Of a stretch of DNA of 64,000 nt, positions 1-8,634 are shown one piece after another; the first letter of the stretch is position 1, and each line of letters opens with the position of its first letter. The stretch spans positions 124,001 through 188,000 of the forward strand of contig NZ_AP025017.1 of assembly GCF_019974135.1 (NCBI RefSeq), read 5' to 3'. The notes under the pieces were generated by a model, which ran no database searches, was not told where the DNA came from, and saw only the letters and a list, made by a program, of their open reading frames with translations. The position numbers and the translations under genes are program-made. The DNA comes from Actinomyces capricornis. GTDB taxonomy: Bacteria > Actinomycetota > Actinomycetes > Actinomycetales > Actinomycetaceae.

Positions 1-1750
1 GGTAGTCGAACTGGGTGATGACCGCCCCGTCCTGGAGGCGCTGCATCATGGGGATGATGTCGATGAGCGGGTCGGAGGACATGATGACCGCGCAGGCGTG
101 CACGCCCCACTGGCGGGTCATGCCCTCCAGGCCCTTGGCCAGGTCCACGATGCGCTGGGCGTCGGCGTCCTCGGAGTGGAGCTTGCGGAACTCCTCGGCC
201 TCCCCGTAGCGCTTGTCCTCGGGGTTGAACATCCCCTTGATGGTGATGTCCTTGCCCATGATGGTGGGGGGCATGGCCTTGGTCAGGCGGTCGCCCACCG
301 CGTAGGGGTAGCCCAGGACCCGGCTGGAGTCCTTCAGGGACTGCTTGGCCTTGATGACGCCGTAGGTCACCACCTGGCTGGTGCGGTCGGCCCCGTACTT
401 GTCGCGGACGTAGCCGATGACCTCGTCGCGCCGGCGCTCATCGAAGTCGACGTCGATATCGGGCATGGAGATGCGCTCGGGGTTGAGGAAGCGCTCGAAG
501 ATGAGCCCGTGGTTGAGGGGGTTGAGCTCGGTGATGCCCATGGCGTAGGCCACCATGGATCCGGGGCCCGACCCACGGCCCGGCCCCACGCGGATGCCCT
601 GGGCCTTGGCCCAGTTGATGTAGTCGGCCACCACCAGGAAATAGCCGGGGAAGCCCATCTGGACGATGACGCTGATCTCGTACTCGGCCTGCTTGCGGCA
701 GTCCTCGGGGATGGAGCCGTGGAAGCGGCGCTCCATGCCGCGCCAGCACTCCTTGACGAACCAGGACTCCATGGTCTCGCCCTCGGGCACGGGGAAGACG
801 GGCATGAAGGAGGCGCCCTCGTCGACGGTCTTGAACTGCACCTCGCACTGCTCGGCCACCAGGAGGGTGTTGTCGCAGGCCCCGGGCATCTCGGAGAAGA
901 GCTGGCGCATCTCACGGCCCGGGCGCAGGTAGTAGGTGTTGCCGTCGAACTTGAAGCGGTCGGGGTCGGAGAGCACCGAGCCGGAGTTGATGCACAGCAT
1001 GGCGTCCTGGACCTCATGGTCCTCAGGGCGCACGTAGTGTGAGTCGTTGGTGGCAAGCAGGGGGGCGCCGATGGTCTCGGCCAGGCGCAGCAGGTCCTTG
1101 GTCACGCGCCGCTCGATCTCCAGGCCGTGGTCCATGAGCTCGACGTAGAAGAAATCGCGCCCGAAGATGTCCTGGAGCTCCCCGGCGCAGCGCAGCGCCT
1201 CGTCCCACTGGCCCAGGCGCAGGCGCGTCTGGACCTCCGAGGAGGGGCAGCCGGTGGTGCCGATGAGGCCGGAGGCGTAGCGCCCCAGCAGCTCGCGGTC
1301 CATGCGCGGGGCCTTGCCCCACTGGCCCTCCAGGGAGGCCAGGGAGTCCATGCGCATGAGGTTGTGCAGGCCCTCGTCGTTGCGCGAGAGCAGGGTCATG
1401 TGGGTGTAGGAGCCGCGGGCCGAGACATCGTCGCTGCGCTGGGACTCATCGCCCCAGAACACGCGGGTCTTGTCCAGGCGGGAGGTCCCGGGGGTCATGT
1501 AGGCCTCGACCCCGATGATCGGCTTGATGCCGGCGGCCTTGGCGGCGGAGTAGAACTCGTAGGCGCCGAACATGTAGCCGTGGTCGGTGATGGCCAGGGC
1601 CGGCTGGCCCAGGCGCTTGGCCTCGGCCACGTAGTCCTTGATCTTGCCCGCCCCATCGAGCATGGAGTAGTCGGTGTGGACGTGGAGGTGGACGAAGTCG
1701 TCCCTGGCCGCCTGCTCCTGCCCTGCCTCATCGCTGCTCGTGTGCCCCAT
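1..1750 (-). CDS. dnaE: DNA polymerase III alpha subunit, N-terminal part (runs off window start)
   Basis: This is the replicative DNA polymerase catalytic subunit; about 583 codons of its 5' end are inside the window and the 3' end lies beyond base 1. The protein begins MGHTSSDEAGQEQ and soon shows the PHP-domain metal motif HLHVHTDYSMLDG (about residues 22-34), followed by AITDHGYMFGAYEFY, IIGVEAYM and GLIGTTGCPSSE, all typical of DnaE1. The ATG at 1750 has no Shine-Dalgarno sequence. Instead TAGGAT lies exactly 6 nt upstream, so the mRNA is probably leaderless. It lies downstream of the rluD/acetyltransferase genes but seems to have its own promoter. The identification is firm; only the start is inferred. 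Confidence 0.95.
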   Translation of the reverse strand, partial: MGHTSSDEAGQEQAARDDFVHLHVHTDYSMLDGAGKIKDYVAEAKRLGQPALAITDHGYMFGAYEFYSAAKAAGIKPIIGVEAYMTPGTSRLDKTRVFWGDESQRSDDVSARGSYTHMTLLSRNDEGLHNLMRMDSLASLEGQWGKAPRMDRELLGRYASGLIGTTGCPSSEVQTRLRLGQWDEALRCAGELQDIFGRDFFYVELMDHGLEIERRVTKDLLRLAETIGAPLLATNDSHYVRPEDHEVQDAMLCINSGSVLSDPDRFKFDGNTYYLRPGREMRQLFSEMPGACDNTLLVAEQCEVQFKTVDEGASFMPVFPVPEGETMESWFVKECWRGMERRFHGSIPEDCRKQAEYEISVIVQMGFPGYFLVVADYINWAKAQGIRVGPGRGSGPGSMVAYAMGITELNPLNHGLIFERFLNPERISMPDIDVDFDERRRDEVIGYVRDKYGADRTSQVVTYGVIKAKQSLKDSSRVLGYPYAVGDRLTKAMPPTIMGKDITIKGMFNPEDKRYGEAEEFRKLHSEDADAQRIVDLAKGLEGMTRQWGVHACAVIMSSDPLIDIIPMMQRLQDGAVITQFDY

Positions 1751-1762
1751 GAGGGCATCCTA
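1751..1762 (-). promoter_or_regulatory. Leaderless -10 box of dnaE
   Basis: On the minus strand TAGGAT (1762-1757) is followed by six bases and then the dnaE ATG. The TANNNT-N6-start spacing places the transcription start at or next to the A of ATG. The same geometry recurs at dapA, dapB, the M16 protease, a GNAT gene and the Xre antitoxin in this window. Confidence 0.6.
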
Positions 1763-1827
1763 GGGCTCCGGTCGGCCGGGCCTGCCAGGGCGGGGCGCGG
1801 CGCGGGGGTGCGGCCCGTCACGCGGGC

Positions 1828-1845
1828 GGCGGGCGCCTGCCCGCC
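1828..1845 (-). terminator. Possible terminator hairpin after the rluD/acetyltransferase genes
   Basis: GGCGGGC and GCCCGCC form a 7-bp perfect stem around GCCT, about 125 nt past the acetyltransferase stop and before the dnaE promoter. There is no T-tract, so this is only a plausible terminator. Nothing else was recognised in 1763-1970. Confidence 0.35.
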
Positions 1846-1970
1846 ATGACGCCGATCGCCGTGGGATCCGGGGCCGCCCTGCATCCGTACCACCACTGTG
1901 AGCCGCCGGTTCACCTCGTGGCGTAAGGCCCCGGGGGCGTCCGTGGCGCCGCCGCCCCGACGAGGGAAGG

Positions 1971-2564
1971 CTAGCGGGAGGCGCGCGTGAGGGTGCGGGC
2001 CATGTCCTGGTGAGGGATGCCGGCATCCATGTAGCGCTCACCGCTGACGGCCCGGTAGCCGCAGCGCTCGTAGAAGCCCATGGCCTGCTCCTGGGCCGAG
2101 AGCACCACCCGCACTCCCGAGCCGTGGCGCGCCAGGGCCTCGGCCTCGATGGCGGCCACCATGCTCGCCCCCAGCCCGGTGCCCCGCGCGATGAGGCGCA
2201 CCGCCAGGCGGCCCAGGTGGACCTCGCCGGGATGGGCCGGATCGCTCAGCAGCCTGCCCGCTGCCAGCGGCGTGCCGTCGGCGCCGCGGGCCAGGACGTG
2301 CACGGTCGTGGCCTCCTCATCGCGCGCGTCGATCTCCAGGATGACGGGGACCTGCTGCTCGACGACGAAGACCTCCAGCCGGACATCGGCCACCCCCCGG
2401 CGCACTGCCTCGGCCCGGGCCGAGGCCTCATCACCCCCGGCGGTCTCGAAGGAGATCGGCTCGACCACTGCGCGGGCCGGCTCGATCCGCAGCGCGGGAC
2501 CGCCGCCGGGCTCAACGGGGGATACGGGCTCGCACGGGCGTGGGGGCTGGGGTGCGGTCGTCAC
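1971..2564 (-). CDS. GNAT acetyltransferase, ElaA-like
   Basis: This 197-aa protein has the GNAT fold. The acetyl-CoA loop RGTGLGASMVAA lies at about 128-138. The C-terminal signature GFYERCGY followed by YMDAGIPHQDM (about 163-188) is characteristic of ElaA-like GNATs, whose substrate is unknown. The first 40 residues are Pro-rich and not part of the domain. The GTG start at 2564 has a strong AGGAGGAGCA Shine-Dalgarno. It begins 9 nt after the rluD stop, so the two are probably co-transcribed. A later internal start cannot be excluded. Confidence 0.85.
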   Translation of the reverse strand: MTTAPQPPRPCEPVSPVEPGGGPALRIEPARAVVEPISFETAGGDEASARAEAVRRGVADVRLEVFVVEQQVPVILEIDARDEEATTVHVLARGADGTPLAAGRLLSDPAHPGEVHLGRLAVRLIARGTGLGASMVAAIEAEALARHGSGVRVVLSAQEQAMGFYERCGYRAVSGERYMDAGIPHQDMARTLTRASR

Positions 2565-2573
2565 TGCTCCTCC

Positions 2574-3491
2574 TCAGGCGCGCAGGGTCTCCAGGGCGTG
2601 GACGAGATCGTCGGGGTACTCCGAGGAGAAGACCATCTCCTCCCCCGTGATCGGGTGGGCCAGGCCCAGGTGACGGGCGTGGAGCCACTGGCGGACCAGG
2701 CCGGTGCGCTGCGCCATGGCCGGATCGGCCCCGTAGGTCTCGTCGCCCACGCAGGGGTGGCCCACGGCGGACATATGGACGCGGATCTGGTGGGTGCGCC
2801 CGGTCTCCAGGCGCACCCGCGCCAGGCAGGCGCCAGGCATGGCCTCGATGACGTCGTAGTGGGTGATCGATTCCCGGCCCCCATTGATGATCGCCATCTT
2901 CCACTCCCTGCTGGGGTGGCGGCCGATTGGTGCATCAATGGTGCCCGAGGAGGGGTCCAGGTGGCCCTGGACCAGGGCGTGGTAGGTCTTGTCCACCCGG
3001 TGCTCGCGGAAGGCCCGCTTGAGCACCGAGTAGGCCCGCTCCCCCTTGGCCACAATCATGGCCCCCGAGGTGCCCACATCCAGGCGCGAGACGATGCCCT
3101 GGCGCTCGGCGGCCCCGGAGGTGGCCACGCGGATGCGCATCGCCGCCAGCGCACCCAGGACGTCGGGACCGTCCCATCCCATGGAGGGGTGGGCGGCGAT
3201 ACCGGCGGGCTTGTCGACGACGACGATGTCCTCGTCCTCGTAGATCAGCCCCATGCCCTCCACGGGTGTGGGAACGGGCTCGGCGGGGCGGGGGTCTGGC
3301 AGGTCGACCTCCAGCAGGTCGCCCTCGACGAGGCGCTCGGACTTGCCCAGGACCAGCCCACCGCGGCGCACCGCCCCGTCCTGGCACATCTCCCCGATCC
3401 GGGTGCGCGACAGGCCCGTCATGCGGGCCAGGGCGGCGTCGACTCGCTCGCCCACCAGGCCCTCGGGCACCGGCAGCAGGCGCAGGCTCAC
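2574..3491 (-). CDS. rluD: RluD/RluA-family 23S rRNA pseudouridine synthase
   Basis: This 305-aa enzyme isomerises uridine to pseudouridine in rRNA. An S4 RNA-binding domain occupies roughly residues 10-60 and the catalytic domain follows. Motif II is [16 protein letters not shown] (about 135-150), with the presumed nucleophile Asp138. Late motifs include [23 protein letters not shown]. The GTG start overlaps the lspA stop by four bases (GTGA), which implies translational coupling. The lspA-rluD pairing is common in Actinobacteria. The exact target uridines cannot be told from sequence. Confidence 0.92.
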   Translation of the reverse strand: MSLRLLPVPEGLVGERVDAALARMTGLSRTRIGEMCQDGAVRRGGLVLGKSERLVEGDLLEVDLPDPRPAEPVPTPVEGMGLIYEDEDIVVVDKPAGIAAHPSMGWDGPDVLGALAAMRIRVATSGAAERQGIVSRLDVGTSGAMIVAKGERAYSVLKRAFREHRVDKTYHALVQGHLDPSSGTIDAPIGRHPSREWKMAIINGGRESITHYDVIEAMPGACLARVRLETGRTHQIRVHMSAVGHPCVGDETYGADPAMAQRTGLVRQWLHARHLGLAHPITGEEMVFSSEYPDDLVHALETLRA

Positions 3492-4366
3492 CGCTGCGTC
3501 CCCTGTCCGGGCTCGCCCGGGGCCGACGGCGCCGCCTGTGGCCGCCGCTCGGCTCCCGTGGGCTGCGCCCCCTTCTGCTCCTGCCCGTCCCGCGGAGCCT
3601 GATGGTCCTGCTGGGCCTCATCGGTGCCGCGCAGGCGGGCCCGGCGCCGCGGGCCCAGGGTGCTGAGATCGGGCTCCTGGGCCTGATCCCCCTCACGGCC
3701 GGTGGAGCGGGTGCCGTCCATCTCCCATCCGCCCAGGGACAGCACGATGATCGTTCCCGCCGCCGCCACGATGGCGATGTCCGCGACATTGCCCACGAAG
3801 TAGCCGGCGTAGTCGATGAAGTCGATGACATGGCCCCGCAGGAAGCCCGGGGAGCGCACGAGGCGGTCGATGAGGTTGCCCACGGCTCCGCCCAGGACCA
3901 GTCCCAGCGCCACCGCCCAGGCGCGAGAGGCCAGGCGCTGTGAGACGCGGATGACCACCACGGTCACGATGATCGCGATGAGGGAGAAGACCCAGGTCTG
4001 CCCCGAGGCGATGGAGAAGGCCGCACCGGGATTGCGCACCAGGGTCAGGCCCAGGACCCGCCCCAGCAGGGCCACCCGGTGACCGGCCTCCAGGGAGGCC
4101 AGTGCCCAGACCTTGGTGACCTGGTCAAGGAGCACCACCACAAGGGCCACGGCCCACAGCAGTGCCAGCGGCAGGCGGCTCGCGCCGGCGGCGGGCCGGT
4201 GGTCCTGGGCGGTGGAGGAGCCCTCCGGCGAGGGCTCCCGGGGGACGTCGGCCTCCACGGCCTGCGTGGCCTGCGTGGTCCGCACGGGCCTGAGCCGCAG
4301 AACGCGGCCGCCGTCCTCGGCGTCGGCGGGGGATCCCGGGTCCTGGGATGCGGAGTGTTCGTGCAT
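3488..4366 (-). CDS. lspA: Lipoprotein signal peptidase (signal peptidase II) with extended tails
   Basis: This aspartyl protease cleaves prolipoprotein signal peptides in the membrane. Four hydrophobic segments are visible, with the conserved motifs [10 protein letters not shown] and GAVGNLIDR...VIDFIDY that carry the two catalytic Asp residues. The ATG at 4366 is preceded by GGAGAAGGACCC; the open frame continues upstream but without a better start. At 292 aa it is much longer than the usual 150-200 aa: about 65 residues precede the first helix, and a tail of about 75 mostly charged residues follows the last one. The stop overlaps the rluD start. Confidence 0.92.
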   Translation of the reverse strand: MHEHSASQDPGSPADAEDGGRVLRLRPVRTTQATQAVEADVPREPSPEGSSTAQDHRPAAGASRLPLALLWAVALVVVLLDQVTKVWALASLEAGHRVALLGRVLGLTLVRNPGAAFSIASGQTWVFSLIAIIVTVVVIRVSQRLASRAWAVALGLVLGGAVGNLIDRLVRSPGFLRGHVIDFIDYAGYFVGNVADIAIVAAAGTIIVLSLGGWEMDGTRSTGREGDQAQEPDLSTLGPRRRARLRGTDEAQQDHQAPRDGQEQKGAQPTGAERRPQAAPSAPGEPGQGTQR

Positions 4367-4535
4367 GGGTCCTTCTCCGGACGGACGTCCTGGTGTGGTC
4401 CTCGTAGGAGGAGCGGGATGAGGGCCGTGCGCCCATGCATCGAGGGCGGCGCCCGGCTGGGGCGCCGCCCTCGGGGGCACGGTGCGGGTGGGGGCCGCAG
4501 CGGCAGGTCCGTCTGCTGCCGTAGCCCCGGGAGTG

Positions 4536-5141
4536 CTACAGACCCGCGGTTGCGTTCTCGCTGCCGTCCTCCACATTGGTCAGGAGGTTCTGCAGGTAGC
4601 TCTTGAGGCGGGTGCGGTAGTCGGACTCGAAGCGGCGCAGCTCGTCGATCTTGTGCTCCAGGCCGGAGCGCTCCTTCTCGAGCTGGGCCAGGGTGCGGTT
4701 GCGCTGGTCCTCGGCCTCGCGGACGATCTGCTCACCGGTGGAGCGGGCCTCGGTGACGATCCGCTCGCCCTCGGCCTTGCCGTTGGCCACGTGCTCGTCG
4801 TGCAGGCGCTGGGCCAGCTCGAGCATGCCGGACGCGGCCGCAGGGCCCTGGGCGCCGTCGCCACCGGCCAGGGAGGGCACGGCCATGGCGGGCTCGGCGG
4901 GAGCCGCAACGGGAGAGACCGGCGCCGCGGCGGGCACCGCACCACCCTCGCCGAGCTCGGCGATACGGCGGTTGGCGGCCTCCAGCTTGGCCTTGAGGTC
5001 AGCGTTCTCAGCCTCCAGCTGACGCATGGCCTCGACCACCTCGTCGAGGAACTCGTCGACCTCGTCCTGCTCGTAGCCCTCACGGAACTTGGTCGCCTGG
5101 AACTTCTTGTTGAGGACGTCGTCTGCTGTCAGCAGCGTCAT
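4536..5141 (-). CDS. divIVA: DivIVA/Wag31 polar growth and septum-placement protein
   Basis: This 201-aa coiled-coil protein marks curved membranes and organises polar and septal wall growth. The N-terminal lipid-binding domain reads MTLLTADDVLNKKF and KFREGYEQDEVDEFLDEV. A coiled coil (about 28-60) follows, then an Ala/Pro linker and a second long coiled coil to the end. The start at 5141 has GAGGTG six bases upstream and matches the family N-terminus. An in-frame ATG at 5201, 20 codons upstream, has TACTCT exactly 6 nt before it, so a leaderless, N-terminally extended form is possible. Confidence 0.95.
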   Translation of the reverse strand: MTLLTADDVLNKKFQATKFREGYEQDEVDEFLDEVVEAMRQLEAENADLKAKLEAANRRIAELGEGGAVPAAAPVSPVAAPAEPAMAVPSLAGGDGAQGPAAASGMLELAQRLHDEHVANGKAEGERIVTEARSTGEQIVREAEDQRNRTLAQLEKERSGLEHKIDELRRFESDYRTRLKSYLQNLLTNVEDGSENATAGL

Positions 5142-5201
5142 GGTCGTCACCTCGGTGTCGTTACGGAAAAGGTCACGAGCACCGGGCTCCCGGTCACTCA
5201 T

Positions 5202-5213
5202 GCGGACAGAGTA
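5202..5213 (-). promoter_or_regulatory. -10 box upstream of divIVA, leaderless spacing to ATG 5201
   Basis: TACTCT lies exactly 6 nt before an in-frame ATG at 5201 on the minus strand. It could start transcription at that ATG. Translation might then use 5201 or the better-supported site at 5141. Confidence 0.5.
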
Positions 5214-5278
5214 CCTGAACTCGAGGTCCAGGCCACATCAAGCGCGGTATCTCACGTTGATATGAGGACAGCACACTA

Positions 5279-5293
5279 GCGGCTCTGAGCCGC
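5279..5293 (-). terminator. Short palindrome after yggT
   Basis: GCGGCTC and GAGCCGC form a 7-bp inverted repeat with a single central base, just after the yggT stop. It could be a weak terminator or a protein-binding site between yggT and divIVA. The one-base loop argues against a simple RNA hairpin. Confidence 0.3.
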
Positions 5294-5301
5294 CCCCGTC
5301 A

Positions 5302-5598
5302 TCAGAACAGGAGTGCGAGCAGGCGCTGAACGATCATGATCCCCAGGATGAGGACCAGGAAACTCAGGTCGATCCCGAGTCCGCCCATACGCACCATGGG
5401 CAGCACCCTGCGGATCCACCTCAGCGGCGGATCGGTCAGGGCGTAGATGAGATTCGCCACGACCAGGACGGCGCCGGTGGGCCGCCACTGGCGGGCGAAG
5501 AGCTGGACCCAGTCGAGCACCACCCTGATGAGGAGTACCAGGACGTACAAGCTCAGGACGCTGGAGAGGATCCGGGCGAGGAGGGCAGGGATGATCAC
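5302..5598 (-). CDS. yggT: YggT-family membrane protein
   Basis: This 98-aa protein has two hydrophobic segments (about 2-25 and 75-97) around the family motif LDWVQLFARQW and PPLRWIRRVLP. YggT proteins are almost always encoded between sepF and divIVA in Gram-positive bacteria and are linked to division or osmotic-shock tolerance, but no biochemical role is established. The start is GTG at 5598, eleven bases after the sepF stop, with only a weak Shine-Dalgarno. Confidence 0.88.
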   Translation of the reverse strand: MIIPALLARILSSVLSLYVLVLLIRVVLDWVQLFARQWRPTGAVLVVANLIYALTDPPLRWIRRVLPMVRMGGLGIDLSFLVLILGIMIVQRLLALLF

Positions 5599-5608
5599 GG
5601 GGCGGGGC

Positions 5609-6064
5609 TCAGCTCTGGTTGAAGAAGCGGCCCCGCAACTCGGCGGCCTCGCCGCCGTCGATCTCCACGCTGACGGGGGTCAGCAGGAAGACCCGCGGCG
5701 TGACGCGCTCGATGGCCCCGTGCAGGCCGAAGACCAGCCCGGCGGAGAAGTCCACCATGCGGCGGGCGTCGGACTCGCTCATCCCGGTGAGGTTGACGAT
5801 GACGGGCACGCCGTCGCGGAAGGCCTCGCCGATGATGCGGGCCTCGTTGTAGGTCGAGGGGTGCACCGTGACGATGCGGCGCAGGTCGGGAGCGATCTGC
5901 GCCTCGGGCTCGGGGCTGGCGTAGTCGTGGAAGTCGTTGTCGACGAACTCCTCGGCCTCCGGCGCGGCGTAGCCGGTGTCGGCCTGCTCGTACTCGTCCT
6001 CGTAGGTCTCCTCCGCCGGCTCGGAGTAGCCGAGGAAGTTGCTCATACTGCGCAGCGCGCCCAT
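5609..6064 (-). CDS. sepF: SepF, FtsZ membrane anchor
   Basis: SepF tethers FtsZ filaments to the membrane, which is essential in Actinobacteria because they lack FtsA. The start at 6064 ([13 protein letters not shown]) has GGAGCG upstream and gives 151 residues. The N-terminal MSNFLGY segment is the membrane-targeting amphipathic helix. An acidic linker (about 15-60) follows, then the globular domain from [22 protein letters not shown] to the C-terminus. The domain includes [19 protein letters not shown], the dimer and FtsZ-binding core. Confidence 0.95.
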   Translation of the reverse strand: MGALRSMSNFLGYSEPAEETYEDEYEQADTGYAAPEAEEFVDNDFHDYASPEPEAQIAPDLRRIVTVHPSTYNEARIIGEAFRDGVPVIVNLTGMSESDARRMVDFSAGLVFGLHGAIERVTPRVFLLTPVSVEIDGGEAAELRGRFFNQS

Positions 6065-6221
6065 GATTCGCTCCTTGTTCCGTCCGGTCCCCTGCGTTCC
6101 GGATGTGAGCCGACGGTATCGGCCTGCGACAACTGCGCGACGGACCTCTTCCCGGCGTGTCACCCTCCCCCAGGTTCCAGAAAGGTCACGTCCAGGTTGC
6201 TTTCATTTCTTAGCGCTTAGT

Positions 6222-6246
6222 GGCCGCCGCACCATTCCCGGCGGCC
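6222..6246 (-). terminator. Possible terminator after pgeF
   Basis: GGCCGCCG and CGGCGGCC form an 8-bp perfect stem around a 9-nt loop, about 80 nt downstream of the pgeF stop. There is no T-run. It would separate ftsZ-pgeF from sepF. In 6065-6326 I see no gene, although many relatives carry yggS here. Confidence 0.4.
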
Positions 6247-6326
6247 CTGACCGGCATTGTGCCCCGCATTTGTCCCGCTCTCACAGGCGACGCCCGGACA
6301 TGCCCGGCGCAGGCCCGAAGGCGGGG

Positions 6327-7109
6327 CTATCGCGCCGCGAGGGCCACCGCGGCATGCCGGCCCGTCACCCCATCGCGCCGATAGGAGAAGAAACGCGGGT
6401 CCTCCATGGTGCACCAGCCGCCGACCTGGAGGTGGGTCACCCCGGCGCGCTCGAGCTGGGCCAGGACGCCGGCGGCCACATCCAGACCCGGTGTTCCCCA
6501 GCGCGTCTGTGAGGCACACGCCGGTTCGCGCTGCGCGGACTCATCGAGCATCTGCTCGGGAACCTCGTAGCAGGAGCCGCAGATGCTCGGGCCCACGGCC
6601 GCCCACAGGTCCACGGGCCGCACCCCCGCCTGGACCATGGCCTGGACCGCGGCGGTCACGACGCCGTCGAGCATGCCCCGGCGCCCCGCGTGCACGGCGC
6701 ACACGGTGGCGCCGTCACGGGAGGCCAGCAGCAGGGGGACGCAGTCGGCGACCATGACGCAGACCCCGGCCGGCGCCCCGGGACCGGCTCGCAGCAGCAG
6801 GGCGTCGGCCGTAGGGGTGGCGCCCGTGGCCGCCTGCGCCACCACGGCGGAGTGGACCTGGTTCATCCAGGCCAGGCGGCGGCCCTCACCCAGTCCCAGG
6901 GCCCGCTCCAGCCCGCGGCGGTGGGCCTCGACCCGCTGGGGGTCGTCGCCCACGTGCTGGGCCAGGTTCCATCCCGCGTAGGGGCCGGGCTGCTGCGCAT
7001 CCGTGCCGGGATGCGCCTGGGCCCCGGCGCCGCGGGTGGTGAAGTACCCGCGGGTGCCGGGGCCCAGGTCGGCCTCCAGGAGGCCTCCGCCTCCGTGGGT
7101 CAGGCTCAT
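6327..7109 (-). CDS. pgeF: PgeF/YfiH-family enzyme (peptidoglycan editing factor or purine nucleoside phosphorylase)
   Basis: This 260-aa cytoplasmic protein belongs to the DUF152 family. The zinc-site and active-site residues are visible as His in WMNQVHSAVV, Cys in VMVADCVPLLLASRDG and His in AVHAGRRGMLDG, with PSICGSCYEV and FFSYRRDGVTGR later. E. coli YfiH corrects mis-incorporated amino acids in peptidoglycan precursors; other members cleave purine nucleosides. The gene follows ftsZ by eight bases, a standard dcw position. An ATG start with GAGGCGG upstream supports 7109. Confidence 0.92.
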   Translation of the reverse strand: MSLTHGGGGLLEADLGPGTRGYFTTRGAGAQAHPGTDAQQPGPYAGWNLAQHVGDDPQRVEAHRRGLERALGLGEGRRLAWMNQVHSAVVAQAATGATPTADALLLRAGPGAPAGVCVMVADCVPLLLASRDGATVCAVHAGRRGMLDGVVTAAVQAMVQAGVRPVDLWAAVGPSICGSCYEVPEQMLDESAQREPACASQTRWGTPGLDVAAGVLAQLERAGVTHLQVGGWCTMEDPRFFSYRRDGVTGRHAAVALAAR

Positions 7110-7117
7110 GGCCCGCC

Positions 7118-8413
7118 TCAGCGCAGGAAGTCGGGCAGGTCGATCCCGTCGTCCTCGGCGTCCACGCCGATGACCTGGGGGACCTCGAAGCCCGAGGGGG
7201 CGCTGTGCGCGCTGTGGATGCCGTAGGTGGCGCTGTGCGCGGCCGGCTCCTCCACACGGGAGGGCACCTCCCCGGTGAGGGCCTCGGCGGCCGAGACCTC
7301 CGACAGACGCGCGGGCTCGGGCCGGGTCACCGGGTTCTCGGCCGCGTGGGCGCCGCGGGAGGGGGCGCTGGCCGGGGGCAGGTCCTCCACGGTGGAGGGC
7401 ACCGGGGGCACGCGCGTGTGGCGGGCGGCGGGCTCGCGGACGCTGACCGGCTCGGCGTCGAAGCCCGCGGCGATGACGGTCACGCGCACCTCGTCGCCCA
7501 GGGCCCCGTCCACGACGTTGCCCACGATGATGTTGGCCTCGGGGTGGACGGCCTCGCGCACGAGGTTGGCGGCCTCGTTCATCTCGAACAGGCCCAGGTC
7601 GGAGCCGCCCTGGAAGAAGAGCAGCACGCCGTGGGCGCCGTCGATGGAGGTCTCCAGCAGCGGGGAGGCGATGGCCTCCTCGGTGGCGGCGATCGCGCGG
7701 CCGTCGCCGGTGGCCGAGCCGATGCCCATGAGGGCGCTGCCGGCGCCCTGCATGACGGACTTGACGTCGTTGAAGTCGACGTTGATGAGGCCCGGGGTGG
7801 TGATGAGCTCGGTGATGCCCTGGACGCCCTGGAGGAGCACCTGGTCGGCCTGCTTGAAGGCGTCGACCACGGAGATGTTCTTGTCGGCGATCTGGAGGAG
7901 TCGGTCGTTGGGGATGACGATGAGGGTGTCGACCTCCTCCCGGAGCGCCTGGACGCCGTCCTCGGCCTGGGCCGAGCGGCGCCGCCCCTCGAAGGAGAAG
8001 GGGCGGGTGACCACGCCGATGGTCAGGGCGCCGATGGCCTTGGCCAGGCGCGCGACGACCGGGGCGGCACCGGTGCCGGTGCCGCCACCCTCACCGGCGG
8101 TGACGAAGACCATGTCCGAGCCCTCGAGGGCCTCGCTGATCTCCTCCTCGTGGTCCTCGGCGGCCTTGCGGCCGATGGCCGGGTCCGCGCCCGCGCCCAG
8201 CCCGCGGGTGAGGTCGCGGCCGACGTCGAGCTTGACATCCGCATCGGACATGAGCAGGGCCTGGGCGTCGGTGTTCACAGCAATGAACTCCACGCCCCGC
8301 AGGTCGGCCTCGATCATCCGGTTGACGGCATTGACGCCGCCGCCGCCGACGCCGACGACCTTGATCTCCGCCTGGTAGTGCTGTGTGTCGTCCACAGCCA
8401 TGCTCTCCGCCAC
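7118..8413 (-). CDS. ftsZ: Cell division GTPase FtsZ
   Basis: This is the tubulin-like protein that forms the division ring. Its 431 residues include the N-terminal [15 protein letters not shown] and the GTP-binding loop GGGTGTG at about 109-115. The C-terminal peptide [11 protein letters not shown] is the docking site for SepF and FtsW. A variable linker occupies about 330-420. The GTG at 8413 has GGAGGGG seven bases upstream; an in-frame ATG four codons later is possible but has worse spacing. A dedicated promoter with two palindromes lies upstream. Confidence 0.97.
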   Translation of the reverse strand: MAESMAVDDTQHYQAEIKVVGVGGGGVNAVNRMIEADLRGVEFIAVNTDAQALLMSDADVKLDVGRDLTRGLGAGADPAIGRKAAEDHEEEISEALEGSDMVFVTAGEGGGTGTGAAPVVARLAKAIGALTIGVVTRPFSFEGRRRSAQAEDGVQALREEVDTLIVIPNDRLLQIADKNISVVDAFKQADQVLLQGVQGITELITTPGLINVDFNDVKSVMQGAGSALMGIGSATGDGRAIAATEEAIASPLLETSIDGAHGVLLFFQGGSDLGLFEMNEAANLVREAVHPEANIIVGNVVDGALGDEVRVTVIAAGFDAEPVSVREPAARHTRVPPVPSTVEDLPPASAPSRGAHAAENPVTRPEPARLSEVSAAEALTGEVPSRVEEPAAHSATYGIHSAHSAPSGFEVPQVIGVDAEDDGIDLPDFLR

Positions 8414-8439
8414 TGGCGTCCCCTCCGCGAGTTCGTCAT

Positions 8440-8455
8440 GAGTCCCCAGGGACTC
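8440..8455 (-). promoter_or_regulatory. Hairpin in the ftsZ 5' leader
   Basis: GAGTCCC and GGGACTC form a 7-bp inverted repeat with a two-base centre, 27 nt upstream of the ftsZ GTG. It lies inside the predicted leader and could affect mRNA stability or start accessibility. Confidence 0.35.
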
Positions 8456-8467
8456 CCCTCAACCCTC

Positions 8468-8518
8468 AACCTCAAGTTGAGGTTCATACTTATGTCATTC
8501 TCCGAATGACAAGGTCAA
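8468..8518 (-). promoter_or_regulatory. ftsZ promoter with two operator-like palindromes
   Basis: On the minus strand TTGACC (8518-8513) is an apparent -35 and CATAAG, 18 bases later, an apparent -10. TGTCATTC-N3-GAATGACA (8493-8511) fills the spacer between them. AACCTCAA-N1-TTGAGGTT (8468-8484) covers the predicted transcription start. Palindromes in a long spacer are typical of MerR-type activators, and the second resembles CCTCAA/TTGAGG half-sites of that family. The regulator is not identified. Confidence 0.5.
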
Positions 8519-8634
8519 CGCTATGAGACGCACGGGCCTCGCCTGCGCATTGACACTCCGGCGTGTTCGCCCTTGACGGCCTGCGTCTGCGCCCCACACC
8601 GACGGCGCCCACCGCCGAGCACCGGCCACGGGGC

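Noticed and set aside
98..1042. A 314-codon plus-strand frame opposite dnaE
   Set aside because: Antisense of the PHP/polymerase region of DnaE; no independent support.
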